From: Lysobacterales bacterium
Lineage (GTDB): Bacteria; Pseudomonadota; Gammaproteobacteria; Xanthomonadales; Ahniellaceae
DNA: 64,000 nucleotides
NCBI GenBank assembly: GCA_016703225.1
Contig: JADJCM010000003.1
Span: 744,001 to 808,000, forward strand
Direction: 5' to 3'
A program made the translations under genes and the position numbers. The notes beneath the pieces are model-generated. The model searched no databases. It had not been told where the DNA came from and was given only the letters and a program-made list of their open reading frames with translations. Positions 1-8,479 of the stretch are shown piece by piece (within the stretch, counting starts at the first letter, position 1; every line of letters begins with the position of its first letter).

Positions 1-389
1 TGATCGAGGTCGATCTCAAGCGTCCCGGTCGCATCGACGTGAAGGTGCCGCTGCTGCCGACCACGACCAAGGCCGAGAGTGCGGGTCTCATCAATGCCCT
101 GCTCAAGCGTCTCGAGATCGCGATCGATCCGGCCGAGATGGAGAAGCTCGAGCTGCCCCTGCTGCTGACGCCGGGCGCCGCAGAGGCGCTGTCGGTGAAG
201 GTGTACCGACGCGTGCGCACCGCGAACGAAATGCCCCTGGTCGCACTGACGGCCTGTCTCGATGGATACCAGCCACCGGTCGCGCCGGATGTGCTCGAAT
301 TCCAGATGCGCATCGCGATCCGTGAGGCCACCGACACCCAGTTCGTGCCGCCTTCGCTGCGCGCGCTCGCCCAGGGCGGCGTGGCATGA
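1..389 (+). CDS. AAA-type ATPase, C-terminal fragment (5' end outside window)
   Basis: This is the 3' end of a gene that enters from the left; the reading frame (codons starting at position 3) is open from the first bases, so the apparent ATG/GTG starts inside it are not real starts. The first visible residues contain the motif DLKRPGRIDVKVPL, which resembles the RPGR(I/F)D box (arginine finger region) after the second region of homology of AAA ATPases. The rest is a mainly helical C-terminal extension. Its stop codon overlaps the next start by 4 bases (ATGA), so it is translationally coupled to the two downstream membrane genes. Inference: it is the ATPase of a small membrane/cell-envelope system. 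The Walker motifs lie outside the window, so the assignment rests on one motif plus context. Confidence 0.6.
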   Translation, partial: IEVDLKRPGRIDVKVPLLPTTTKAESAGLINALLKRLEIAIDPAEMEKLELPLLLTPGAAEALSVKVYRRVRTANEMPLVALTACLDGYQPPVAPDVLEFQMRIAIREATDTQFVPPSLRALAQGGVA

Positions 390-1240
390 AGTACTGGTGG
401 GCCGCCTTCAATGCGCGACCGCTCGGCATGCCGATTCCGCCGAACTGGTTCGGTCTGGCTGCGATCGCACTGCTCGGCACCTTTCTCAACCCTGGCCTTT
501 GGTTCTTCGGTGCCGGGCTCGAACTCGCCTATCTGAAGACGCTGTCTGGCAACCCACGCTTCCGCAAGACCGTCGATGCCGCTAATGGCACGCCACCGCC
601 GGTCGATCCTGCGGACGCGCGCTATGACGAGTTCGTGGGGCAACTCGGCTATCCCGAGAAGCGTCGCCACCAGGAGATCGAGCGTCGCGCCAGCGAGATC
701 CTGGCGACGCTCAAGCGCACGCCCCTGCTCGACAGCCACAGCGACAGTGTCGAACAGCTGGTCTGGCTGCATCTGCGCCTGCTGGTGGCGCTGGTCTCGA
801 TCAATCGCGTGATCGACACCGCCGCACGCGAACGCACGCAACTGGCCGAGCAGGAAAAACAGATCGCTGCGCGCCTCGCAAAGCCGGACATCAGTCCCGA
901 ACTCAAGCGCAGCCTCGAGCAGCAGCAGCAAGTCATCGACCAGCGCCAGCAGGCGCACGACGATGCTGCCCAGCGACTGGAACAGGTCGAAGCCGAACTG
1001 GTACGCATCGACCACCAAATCGCGCTGATCCGCGAACAAGCCCTGCTCGCATCCGATGACGGCGCGGTCGGCGCATCGCTGAACGCGCTCACCACCTCGT
1101 TCAATGAAACCCACCGCTGGCTCAACAGCCAGCGTGATCTGCTCGGCGCGTTCGAATCCGGCACGCCGCAACCGTTGCCGCAGCGCGTCCGCAATGCGGC
1201 CAGCAAGCCACCTCCCCTGTCCTCAGGAGCATCGTCATGA
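386..1240 (+). CDS. membrane-anchored coiled-coil protein of unknown function
   Basis: The 284-residue protein has a hydrophobic N-terminal stretch (about residues 20-50, including WFGLAAIALLGTFLNPGLWF) predicted to lie in the inner membrane. A long charged helical part follows. Residues about 150-220 are rich in E, Q, R and K with heptad-like spacing (for example LAEQEKQIAARL and repeated Q), typical of a coiled coil. No catalytic motif is visible and I do not recognise the family. It overlaps both neighbours by 4 bases (ATGA on each side), so the AAA protein, this protein and the OmpA-type protein are probably made in fixed ratio and act together. Inference: a membrane adaptor between the cytoplasmic ATPase and the envelope-facing third protein. 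Confidence 0.75.
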   Translation: MKYWWAAFNARPLGMPIPPNWFGLAAIALLGTFLNPGLWFFGAGLELAYLKTLSGNPRFRKTVDAANGTPPPVDPADARYDEFVGQLGYPEKRRHQEIERRASEILATLKRTPLLDSHSDSVEQLVWLHLRLLVALVSINRVIDTAARERTQLAEQEKQIAARLAKPDISPELKRSLEQQQQVIDQRQQAHDDAAQRLEQVEAELVRIDHQIALIREQALLASDDGAVGASLNALTTSFNETHRWLNSQRDLLGAFESGTPQPLPQRVRNAASKPPPLSSGASS

Positions 1241-2949
1241 CCCGTCTTCCCTCCCGCTTCGCGATGCGCGGCAACTCCGCCGGCACGGTGCTCACCCTGC
1301 TGCTGATCTTCGCCCTGCTCGGCATGGGCGCCTGGTTGATGCTGCGCGACAAGAAGGCGCCGGATGCCGACAGCGCCGCGTCGACCACGCAGACACAGTC
1401 ACCCACAAGCGACGGCCCCGCACCCGTGGTCGATGGCGAAGCACCGACGCCGATCGAACCGGTCGATGGCTTGCCCACGCTCGACGCGGCGGCGGCCTAT
1501 CAGGCGCAGAATGGCATCGTCGAAGTCGACATCAGCGAATACGCCGGCTACGCCGGACTGGTCGTCGCCAATGGTGGCCTGGATCCGAATCCGGATTCGT
1601 TCTTCGCGAAGAACTACGGCTTCCAGGTACGCCTCACGCTCAGCGAAGAGGAAAGCTGGTCCAAGCTCAACAACGGCAAGGTTGCGGCGAGCGTGACCAC
1701 CGCCGACGTGCTGGCTGCACTCGGCCGCCAGTTCGAAGTGACGGTGCCGGCGCAGATTGGGTTCTCGCGCGGCGCCGACATGGTGGTGGTCGACACCGGC
1801 ATCAGCAGCATCAACCAGCTGAAAGGCAAGGTGCTGTCGGCCTCGCAGTTCAACGAGAGCGAGTTCTTCATCCGCTATCTCGCTTCCGAGGCCAATGTGC
1901 CTGTGACCATCCTGCGCGATCTCGATGCGCGCCCGCCGGCCGACCAACTCGGCCTGGTGTTCTACGAAGACAACGACGTCGCCTGCGATGCCTATGAGCA
2001 CGAACTCGCCACCGGCCATGCCCGTCTGAATGGCTGCATCGGCTGGTCGCCGCGCACCGACGAGGTGATCGAGGCCTCAGCCGGCAAGGCGAAGATGCTG
2101 GTCTCGAACCGCAACCTGTTGATCATCGCCGACCTCCTGGTGGTCAACAAAGGCTTCGCCCAAGCCAAGCCCGAATGGGTGCAAGGCCTGGTGCACGGCC
2201 TGCTTGAAGGCAATCGCCGCGTACGCGACGAACCCGAGACGCAGATCGCGACCATCGCCAAGGCCTTCAAGTGGACCGATGCCGACACCCGCGATGAACT
2301 GAGCAAGGTGCATCTGTCCAACCTGCCGGAGAACCAGGCCTTCTTCGCCGGCACCATCGACGCCGCCGGTTCGTTCAACGGCATCTTCCAGTCGTCGGTG
2401 CTGGCCTACGGCAAGCTGATCAAGAACCCGGCCGACCCGGCGCGCTTCCTCGATGGCAAGCCGCTCGACGCGCTGAAGGGCAAGTCCGAGTTCGCGAAGC
2501 AGACGATTGCGATCGCGCCGATCAAGACCCGCGATGGCGGTTCGCTCGAAGGCGACGCGCTGCTCAGCAAGGACATCCGCTTCTTCTTCGAACCGAACTC
2601 GTCCGCGCTCGATCGCGATGCCGAGGAGAACCTGAAGTACCTCGACTCGATCAAGAACTTCCTGCAGGTGAGCCCGGGCTCGATCGTGGTGCTGCGCGGC
2701 CATGTCGACAACGCCCGCGTCGGCGAGTTCGAACGCGAAGGCGGCCAGGCGCTGGTGCGCACGATGGCGATGAAGGCGATGGAGCTCTCGCGCCAACGTG
2801 CGCAAGCCGTGCGCGACGCGCTGCTGAAGAAACACCAGGGCCTCGCCGCCGACCGCATCGAAGTCGTCGGCCGCGGCTGGGAAGAACCCGCCGGCCCCGA
2901 CAGCGACCTCAACCGCCGCGTCGAGGTGCAGTGGTTCACGCTGGAATAA
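1237..2949 (+). CDS. substrate-binding-protein-like/OmpA peptidoglycan-binding fusion protein
   Basis: A 570-residue protein. A single N-terminal membrane helix (about residues 14-35, LTLLLIFALLGMGAWLML) is followed by an acidic/Pro-Thr linker. A region of about 300 residues resembles periplasmic ABC substrate-binding proteins (alternating beta/alpha blocks such as VPAQIGFSRGADMVVVD). The C-terminal 120 residues are an OmpA-like domain with FFFEPNSSALD, LRGHVDNARVGE, SRQRAQAVRDAL and the diagnostic NRRVEV near the end. OmpA domains bind diaminopimelate in peptidoglycan. Inference: a cytoplasmic-membrane protein whose periplasmic part grips peptidoglycan and may sense a ligand; it need not be a true transporter component, since no permease is adjacent. 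Last gene of a 4-base-overlapping operon. Confidence 0.8.
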   Translation: MTRLPSRFAMRGNSAGTVLTLLLIFALLGMGAWLMLRDKKAPDADSAASTTQTQSPTSDGPAPVVDGEAPTPIEPVDGLPTLDAAAAYQAQNGIVEVDISEYAGYAGLVVANGGLDPNPDSFFAKNYGFQVRLTLSEEESWSKLNNGKVAASVTTADVLAALGRQFEVTVPAQIGFSRGADMVVVDTGISSINQLKGKVLSASQFNESEFFIRYLASEANVPVTILRDLDARPPADQLGLVFYEDNDVACDAYEHELATGHARLNGCIGWSPRTDEVIEASAGKAKMLVSNRNLLIIADLLVVNKGFAQAKPEWVQGLVHGLLEGNRRVRDEPETQIATIAKAFKWTDADTRDELSKVHLSNLPENQAFFAGTIDAAGSFNGIFQSSVLAYGKLIKNPADPARFLDGKPLDALKGKSEFAKQTIAIAPIKTRDGGSLEGDALLSKDIRFFFEPNSSALDRDAEENLKYLDSIKNFLQVSPGSIVVLRGHVDNARVGEFEREGGQALVRTMAMKAMELSRQRAQAVRDALLKKHQGLAADRIEVVGRGWEEPAGPDSDLNRRVEVQWFTLE

Positions 2950-2990
2950 GCACCGCCACAATCTCGCACCGATGATTTTCCACGAAGCGA

Positions 2991-3014
2991 TGTAGGAGCG
3001 ACCCCGGTCGCGAC
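2991..3014 (+). repeat. REP-like element, left arm
   Basis: Begins TGTAGGAGCG and ends GGTCGCGAC. This matches the GTAGGAGCG...CGCGAC family of repetitive extragenic palindromes common in Pseudomonas and Xanthomonadales. An inverted, imperfect copy lies about 70 bases downstream, and the pair sits between two convergent genes, the usual place for such elements. No REP-associated (RAYT) transposase is in the window. Confidence 0.7.
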
Positions 3015-3083
3015 CGATGACGCGGACGCCCGCGGTCTTCCCGAACACGCCGCATCGCGAACATCGAACGCACCGCGTCAACG

Positions 3084-3106
3084 GTCGCGGCCGAAGCCGC
3101 TCCTAC
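3084..3106 (-). repeat. REP-like element, right arm (inverted)
   Basis: On the minus strand this reads GTAGGAGCGGCTTCGGCCGC followed by GAC, an imperfect inverted copy of the element at 2991-3014. The two outer ends (GTAGGAGCG and GCGACC) match exactly, while the middle differs. Together they could form a long stem at the 3' ends of the two convergent transcripts, acting as a transcript stabiliser or terminator-like structure. Confidence 0.7.
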
Positions 3107-3144
3107 GTCGCTCCGATGTTGTATTGCGGCGCGATCGGGACGGT

Positions 3145-4437
3145 TCAGCCCAACCACGCGAACTTGGCGACGAACACGGCGGCGATGATCCAGACCGCGA
3201 GTGGCACGTCGCGACCGCGACCGGCGAGCAGCTTGATCGACGCGTAGCTGACGAAGCCGAAGGCGATGCCGTGCGCGATGGAGAAGGTGAACGGCATGGC
3301 CAGCGCGCACAGCACCGCCGGCGCGGTTTCGGTGAGGTCGCGCCAGTCGATCTCGGCCAGTCCGCGCGTCATCAGGATGGACACGTAGATCAGTGCCGGG
3401 GCAGTGGCGTAGGCGGGCACACTGGCGGCGAGCGGGGCCAGGAACAGCGCCAGCAGGAACAGCAGCGCAACCACCACCGCCGTCAGCCCGGTGCGGCCGC
3501 CGACCGCGGTGCCGGCGGCGCTCTCGATGTAGGCCGTGGTCGATGAGGTGCCGAGCAGGCTGCCGGCGACGATGGCGCTGGAATCGGCCAGCAGCGCGCG
3601 CTTCAGTCGCGGCAGTTTGCCGTCGGCAGCAAGCAGCCCGGCGCGATGACTGACGCCGATCAGGGTGCCGGTGGCGTCGAACAGTTCGACCAGGAAGAAA
3701 CTCATCACCACGCTCACCAGTCCGACATCGAGCGCCGCACGGATATCGAGCTGCAGGAAGGTCGGAGCGAGCGATGGCGGCGGCGCAAACACGCCGGCGA
3801 AGGCGGAGTGGCCAAGCGCGATCGAGGCTGCGGTCACTGCCAGGATGCCAAGAATGACGCCGCCGACGACGCGCCGCGCTTCGAGCGCGACGATCAGCGC
3901 CAACCCGGCCAGCGCCAGCAGCGGCGCCGGCGCGTGCAGATTACCAAGGCGCAGGTAGGTGGCCGCATCGGCGACCACGATGCCGGCGTTCTTCAGCCCG
4001 ATCAGGGCCAGGAACAGGCCGATGCCGGCCGAGATCGCGAGCTTGAGCGAGCGCGGGATGGCATCGACGATCCACTCGCGCAATTTGAACAGACTGACCA
4101 GCACGAACAGGCAACCGGACAGGAACACCGCACCAAGCGCGGCCTGCCACGCATAGCCGAGCGTGCCGCAGACGACGAAGGCGAAGTACGCATTCAGGCC
4201 CATGCCGGGCGCGAGCGCGATCGGATAGTTCGCATACAGCCCCATCACCGCCGAGCCGATTGCGGCCGCGAGACAGGTCGCCACGAACACCGACTCCTTC
4301 GGCATGCCGGCCGCCGACAGGATGTCCGGGTTCACGAACAGGATGTAGGCCATGGTCAGGAAGGTGGTGAAGCCGGCCAGCAACTCGGTGCGCGGCGTAC
4401 TGCCATGGGCCTTGAGGTCGAACAGGGACTCGAACAT
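3145..4437 (-). CDS. NCS2-family permease, purine (AzgA/PbuG-like) type
   Basis: A 430-residue integral inner-membrane transporter expected to import a purine base such as adenine, guanine or hypoxanthine by proton symport. Visible family signatures are FTTFLTMAYILFVNPDIL near the N terminus, the conserved APGMGLNAYFAF, and SAAGTAVGGRTGLTA late in the protein. Many hydrophobic segments consistent with about 12-14 membrane helices are present. I chose the ATG at 4437 because the upstream in-frame extension is Arg/Ser-rich and lies under the neighbouring kinase gene. The exact base cannot be read from sequence. The nearby hpt and methylthioinosine phosphorylase genes make a purine-salvage link plausible. 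Confidence 0.85.
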   Translation of the reverse strand: MFESLFDLKAHGSTPRTELLAGFTTFLTMAYILFVNPDILSAAGMPKESVFVATCLAAAIGSAVMGLYANYPIALAPGMGLNAYFAFVVCGTLGYAWQAALGAVFLSGCLFVLVSLFKLREWIVDAIPRSLKLAISAGIGLFLALIGLKNAGIVVADAATYLRLGNLHAPAPLLALAGLALIVALEARRVVGGVILGILAVTAASIALGHSAFAGVFAPPPSLAPTFLQLDIRAALDVGLVSVVMSFFLVELFDATGTLIGVSHRAGLLAADGKLPRLKRALLADSSAIVAGSLLGTSSTTAYIESAAGTAVGGRTGLTAVVVALLFLLALFLAPLAASVPAYATAPALIYVSILMTRGLAEIDWRDLTETAPAVLCALAMPFTFSIAHGIAFGFVSYASIKLLAGRGRDVPLAVWIIAAVFVAKFAWLG

Positions 4438-4474
4438 GGACGCGGCGATGCCTTCGGTGGACCAGGGGCGAAGC

Positions 4475-7258
4475 TTAGGGCTTCGCGAGTCGCGGATGTT
4501 CGCGACGCCAGCGCGCGACTTCGTCTTCGCGCACGAACTCGCGCCCCGGGTCACGGCCGAGCGCGGCTTCGGTGGCGGTCAACGCGCTGCGCAAGGTTTC
4601 GACGTCGGCGTTCATGGCGGCGAGCGCCAGGGCTTCGATCCAGGCACTGGCAGCCAGACCACGCACGTCCGGCGCTGCAGCAGCGATTTCCGCGCGCACC
4701 GCGCGCACCTCGGCCAGTGCCTGCTCGGCCTCGCCGCGGGCCAGGGCGAGGTGCGCCAGCAGCAGCCGCCGCGCTCGCCGCGCGCCGGCATCGACCTGCG
4801 TCGGTGATGCCGCCAGCTCCGCCTGCGCCTCGGCGTTGCGACCCAGGCGCCACAGGCACTTCGCGACATTGGCGGCCGACTGCGCCAGGTCCGCATCATC
4901 CGCCGGCAATGACGCGCGCCGCTGCAGCTGGACGTCACGGTGCATCTGCAATGCCGCCGTGTAGTCGCCGCGCGTGTACAGCACGTTCGCCCAGTTGTTC
5001 AGCGCCAGCAGTGTGTGCGGGTGGTCGGGTCCGCGCGTCGCCAGGAACACCTGGTGCGCAAGGCGATACAGCGTGATCGCTTCCTCATAGCGGCCGGCAG
5101 CGCGGTACTCGATGCCGAGATTCAGCGCCGCGACGGCGGTGCGCGGGTGGGCGTCGCCGAAGATCTCGCGGGTACGGTCGAAGATGCGCTGCGCCAGTTC
5201 GCGGGCGCGCGTCGCCTCGCCGGCGTTGCCGGCCAGCACCGCGAGTTCGTTCAGCACGTTCAGTTGGCCCGGGTGGTCGGCCGGGAAATAGCGCTCGCGA
5301 TACTGCTGCGCCTCGTTGCAGCGCTCCAGCGCATCGCCGCCGGCAGCCCGAAGCACGGCGATGCGACAGCGCGTCAGCAGCAACGAAGCCAGCAACTCAC
5401 CGCTGACACCGGCCTGTGGCGCGGCCAGCAGGGCCCGTTCCGGATCGTGACCGAACACGTTCTGCCAGGAAGCCAGCGCGGCCGCGAGGGCAGCGGCGGC
5501 GGCGTCGATGCGGTTGCGTTCGAACTCGACGCGCGCGAGCAGGTTCAGCACCTCGGTGCGCAGCGCGCGACCCTGTACCAGGCCATCGCGCAGCGACGCA
5601 TCGCGACGCAATGCTTCGAGGATCGCAACTGCCTCGTCATCGCGTCGGTTGCCCGCCAACGCGTCGGCCTGCAGCAGTTGCAGCGCGACCCGCAGATCAG
5701 CGTCGCGCACACGCCATTGTTCGCTGCCGACGAGTGCGGCATTGGCAACCTCCAGCGCCTTCGCATACTGGCCGAGCGCCAGCAGCACGTGCGCCGAAGT
5801 GCGCAGCAGTCCGGCGCGCGTGGCGCGGTCCATCGCGGCGTCGGCGAGCAATGCGTCGGCACCGCGCCCGGCCATCGCCACCGCGTCGGGCACCTGGCCG
5901 CGATGACGCATCGGATTGGCTTGCTCGAACAGGTCGGTCAGGAAACGCGTGGTCTGCTCGGCGCGGTCGCGTTCACGTGTGATCGCGTCACGCTGCCAAC
6001 GCCAGTTCAGCGCCACCGTGGTCAGCGCCAACAGCACCGTCGCCAGCATCGTCATGGCGACGCGATGGCGGCGCACGAATTTGCGCGCCCGATACGCGCG
6101 ATCGCCCTGGCGCGCAGCGACCGGTTGGCCGTCGAGCAGGCGGCGCAGGTCGTCGAGAAATGCGCCGATGCTCGCGTAGCGTTCGCCCGGCGCCTTGCGC
6201 AAGGCCTTGCGCAGGATCGCGTCGAGGTCGGAACCAAAGCCGCGCCGGGCGCGCTCGAGCGTGCGGCCAGTGGCGTCCAGCGCGCGCGCGACGCGACTCG
6301 GCGGCGCGGGGTCGTGCTCGCAGATCGCCTGCATCAGATCCAGGCTGGAAGTGTCGACCTCGCCGTAGGGCGATTGGCCGGCAATCAGTTCGTACAGCAC
6401 CACCGCCAGCGAATACTGGTCGGACGCGGTTCCGATGGATCCGCCGCGCACCTGCTCGGGACTGGCGTAACGCAACGTCATCAGTCGCTGGTCGGCGGCG
6501 GTCTGCTGGATCGTGTGTTGCAGGCCGCGCGCGTCGATGGCCTTGGCGATGCCGAAGTCGAGCAGGCGTGGCCGCCCGTTGCGATCGACCAGGATGTTCG
6601 CCGGCTTGAGATCGCGATGCACAATCAGCGCCGCGTGCGCTGCCTCCAGCGCCTCGCCTACGGCGAGCACCAGGCGCACGCGCGTGACGAAGTCGGCGTG
6701 CTGCAGCTCGCACCAGCGGTCGATGCGCTCGCCATCGACGTATTCCATGACCAGCCAGGGCACGCCCTCCTCGGTCTCGCCACCGTCGATCAGGCGCGCG
6801 ATGCCAGGATGATCGAGCGCCGCCAGCAATTCGCGCTCGGTACGGAAACGGCGCAGCAGTTCGCCCTCGGGGTCGTGCGCGGCGCCGAGCAGCTTGACCG
6901 CGACCCGCTGCACGAAGGCGCCGTCGCGACGCTCGCCAAGCCAGACCGTGCCCATGCCGCCCTGCCCGATCGCGCGCACCAGCTCGAACTGACCGACGCG
7001 TCGCCCGACCCACACCGCCTGTACCTGCGCCGCGCGCTCGGCCTGCCATTGGCCACGCAGCGCCGCGATCGGCCCGGGCGCGGTCGCATCCTCATCGTTG
7101 CCGTCATCGGCCGCCAGCCACGCCGCCACCTGCGCGCGCACCGCCGGATCGACATCGCCGCGCGCCGCCAGCGCGCCATCGCGCTCCGCACCCGGCAGCG
7201 CGGCAAGTTCATCGAACAGGGCACGCGCCCTGGCAAAGCGTTCGGGATCGGGAGCCAT
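4475..7258 (-). CDS. membrane-bound serine/threonine protein kinase with TPR repeats
   Basis: A 927-residue protein. After an N-terminal helical segment comes a complete Hanks-type kinase domain (about residues 88-365): glycine loop GQGGMG, catalytic lysine in VAVKLL (about residue 112), HRDLKPANIL, DFGIA and the activation/P+1 segment RYASPEQV. A single membrane helix (MTMLATVLLALTTVALNW) follows near residue 400. The rest is a long stretch of TPR-like helical repeats, for example TAVAALNLGIEYRAAGRYEE. The kinase is therefore cytoplasmic, with the TPR part probably on the other side of the membrane or docking partners. Start ATG at 7258 avoids a low-quality extension. Targets are unknown; no phosphatase or transcription factor is adjacent. 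Confidence 0.9.
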   Translation of the reverse strand: MAPDPERFARARALFDELAALPGAERDGALAARGDVDPAVRAQVAAWLAADDGNDEDATAPGPIAALRGQWQAERAAQVQAVWVGRRVGQFELVRAIGQGGMGTVWLGERRDGAFVQRVAVKLLGAAHDPEGELLRRFRTERELLAALDHPGIARLIDGGETEEGVPWLVMEYVDGERIDRWCELQHADFVTRVRLVLAVGEALEAAHAALIVHRDLKPANILVDRNGRPRLLDFGIAKAIDARGLQHTIQQTAADQRLMTLRYASPEQVRGGSIGTASDQYSLAVVLYELIAGQSPYGEVDTSSLDLMQAICEHDPAPPSRVARALDATGRTLERARRGFGSDLDAILRKALRKAPGERYASIGAFLDDLRRLLDGQPVAARQGDRAYRARKFVRRHRVAMTMLATVLLALTTVALNWRWQRDAITRERDRAEQTTRFLTDLFEQANPMRHRGQVPDAVAMAGRGADALLADAAMDRATRAGLLRTSAHVLLALGQYAKALEVANAALVGSEQWRVRDADLRVALQLLQADALAGNRRDDEAVAILEALRRDASLRDGLVQGRALRTEVLNLLARVEFERNRIDAAAAALAAALASWQNVFGHDPERALLAAPQAGVSGELLASLLLTRCRIAVLRAAGGDALERCNEAQQYRERYFPADHPGQLNVLNELAVLAGNAGEATRARELAQRIFDRTREIFGDAHPRTAVAALNLGIEYRAAGRYEEAITLYRLAHQVFLATRGPDHPHTLLALNNWANVLYTRGDYTAALQMHRDVQLQRRASLPADDADLAQSAANVAKCLWRLGRNAEAQAELAASPTQVDAGARRARRLLLAHLALARGEAEQALAEVRAVRAEIAAAAPDVRGLAASAWIEALALAAMNADVETLRSALTATEAALGRDPGREFVREDEVARWRREHPRLAKP

Positions 7259-7380
7259 GCGCCGAGCATAACCCGCGATCGCCGCGACGCCGATGCGGAG
7301 ACCAACAATGCCGAGATCGAGTGCGGCCACCCGCCATCGGCTCTTCACCGCACGATCTCATGATGGCCCCATTGACAAGA

Positions 7381-7407
7381 AAAACCCCGCCGAAGCGGGG
7401 CTTTTCC
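7381..7407 (-). terminator. Rho-independent terminator of the cold-shock gene
   Basis: On the minus strand: GCCCCGC, loop TTCG, GCGGGG(T), then a T-rich run (TTTTTCTT). It lies about 20 bases past the cold-shock stop codon. The rest of the gap 7259-7427 shows nothing else recognisable. Confidence 0.85.
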
Positions 7408-7427
7408 GGACATCGTCGAAGGTCGGA

Positions 7428-7634
7428 TCAGCCGACCGGCACGACGCCTGCGGCTTGTGCGCCCTTCGGTCCTTGCTGGACCTCGAAGCTCACCTTCTGG
7501 CCTTCCTGAAGGCTACGGAAGCCCTTCGCGGTGATGGCAGAGTAATGGACGAAGACATCTTCGCCGCCGTCATCGGGCGCGATGAAGCCGAAGCCCTTCG
7601 CGTCGTTGAACCACTTCACGGTACCGGTGCGCAT
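7428..7634 (-). CDS. cold-shock domain protein (CspA family)
   Basis: A 68-residue single-domain cold-shock protein, an RNA/ssDNA chaperone. The RNP1 motif KGFGFI and the RNP2-like DVFVHY are both intact, with the family opening TGTVKWFNDAKGFGFI. Length equals that of typical CspA/CspC/CspE proteins. Monocistronic, with its own terminator downstream. The 88-base leader between it and the upstream phosphorylase gene contains an AT-rich stretch (about 7697-7720) unlike the surrounding GC-rich DNA, the likely promoter region. Which Csp paralogue it is cannot be told from sequence alone. Confidence 0.95.
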   Translation of the reverse strand: MRTGTVKWFNDAKGFGFIAPDDGGEDVFVHYSAITAKGFRSLQEGQKVSFEVQQGPKGAQAAGVVPVG

Positions 7635-7722
7635 TGCTGAACAAACCTTTGCTGGGAAACACGGCTGGCCACAGCGGCGCAGCGACCGGAGTTTTTCCCA
7701 GATTGAAAATAATTACAAGCCT

Positions 7723-8475
7723 TCAGGCCGGATTCATCGCCAGCAGGGTCCGCACCAGGTCCGGAACGCACGCTGTGGCGGCGGCCAGATGCGCGTGGAT
7801 CTCCTCCATGCTGATCTCGCTCGCATCGCCACAACCCGCGGCCCAGTTCGCAACCAGCGCGATGCAGGCGTACTCGAAACCAAGTTCGCGCGCGAGCACC
7901 GCTTCCGGCATGCCGGTCATGCCGACCAGGTCGCAGCCGTCGCGTCGCATGCGAGCGATCTCGGCGACGGTCTCCAAACGTGGCCCTTGGGTGGCACCGT
8001 AGCAACCGCCATCGATCACCTCGATCCCCGCCTGCGCTGCCGCGGCCAGCAGCCGCGTGCGCAACTGCGGCGAGTACGGATGCGAGAAATCTACGTGTTC
8101 GACCTTGACCCCGGCCGCATCGCTGAAGCTGGTGCAGCGGCCGTGGGTGTAGTCGATGATCTGGTCCGGCACCACCAGCGCACGCGGCCCCCTGTCGTAG
8201 CGGATGCCGCCCACGGCGTTGATGCCCAGCACGCGCCGACAGCCGAGCTGGCGGAAGCCGTGCACGTTGGCGCGGTAATTCACCCGGTGCGGCGCGATCG
8301 TATGCGACTCGCCATGGCGCGCCAGGAAGGCGACGCGATGACCATCGATCTCGCCGCAAACATAGGCGCCGGACGGCGCGCCGTAGGGCGTGTCGATCTC
8401 GACGCGGGTCGCGTGCTGCAACCCGGGGAACGCGTACAAGCCGGTGCCACCGATCAAGCCCAGTTCGATCGCCAT
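7723..8475 (-). CDS. S-methyl-5'-thioinosine phosphorylase (MTIP)
   Basis: A 250-residue member of the PNP/MTAP phosphorylase family. It starts with LGLIGGTGLY (phosphate-binding glycine motif) and has FLARHGESHTIAPHRVNYRA, INAVGG and YGATQGPRLET. The purine-pocket region reads GMTGMPEAVLAREL, as I recall it in the Pseudomonas aeruginosa methylthioinosine phosphorylase, rather than the TTVPE-type motif of methylthioadenosine enzymes. MTIP splits methylthioinosine, made by deamination of the polyamine/quorum-sensing by-product methylthioadenosine, into hypoxanthine and methylthioribose-1-phosphate. The upstream hpt gene ends 4 bases before it and can salvage the hypoxanthine. Last gene of the rlmD-CYTH-nagZ-hpt-MTIP operon. 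MTAP activity cannot be excluded. Confidence 0.85.
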   Translation of the reverse strand: MAIELGLIGGTGLYAFPGLQHATRVEIDTPYGAPSGAYVCGEIDGHRVAFLARHGESHTIAPHRVNYRANVHGFRQLGCRRVLGINAVGGIRYDRGPRALVVPDQIIDYTHGRCTSFSDAAGVKVEHVDFSHPYSPQLRTRLLAAAAQAGIEVIDGGCYGATQGPRLETVAEIARMRRDGCDLVGMTGMPEAVLARELGFEYACIALVANWAAGCGDASEISMEEIHAHLAAATACVPDLVRTLLAMNPA

Positions 8476-8479
8476 GGCG

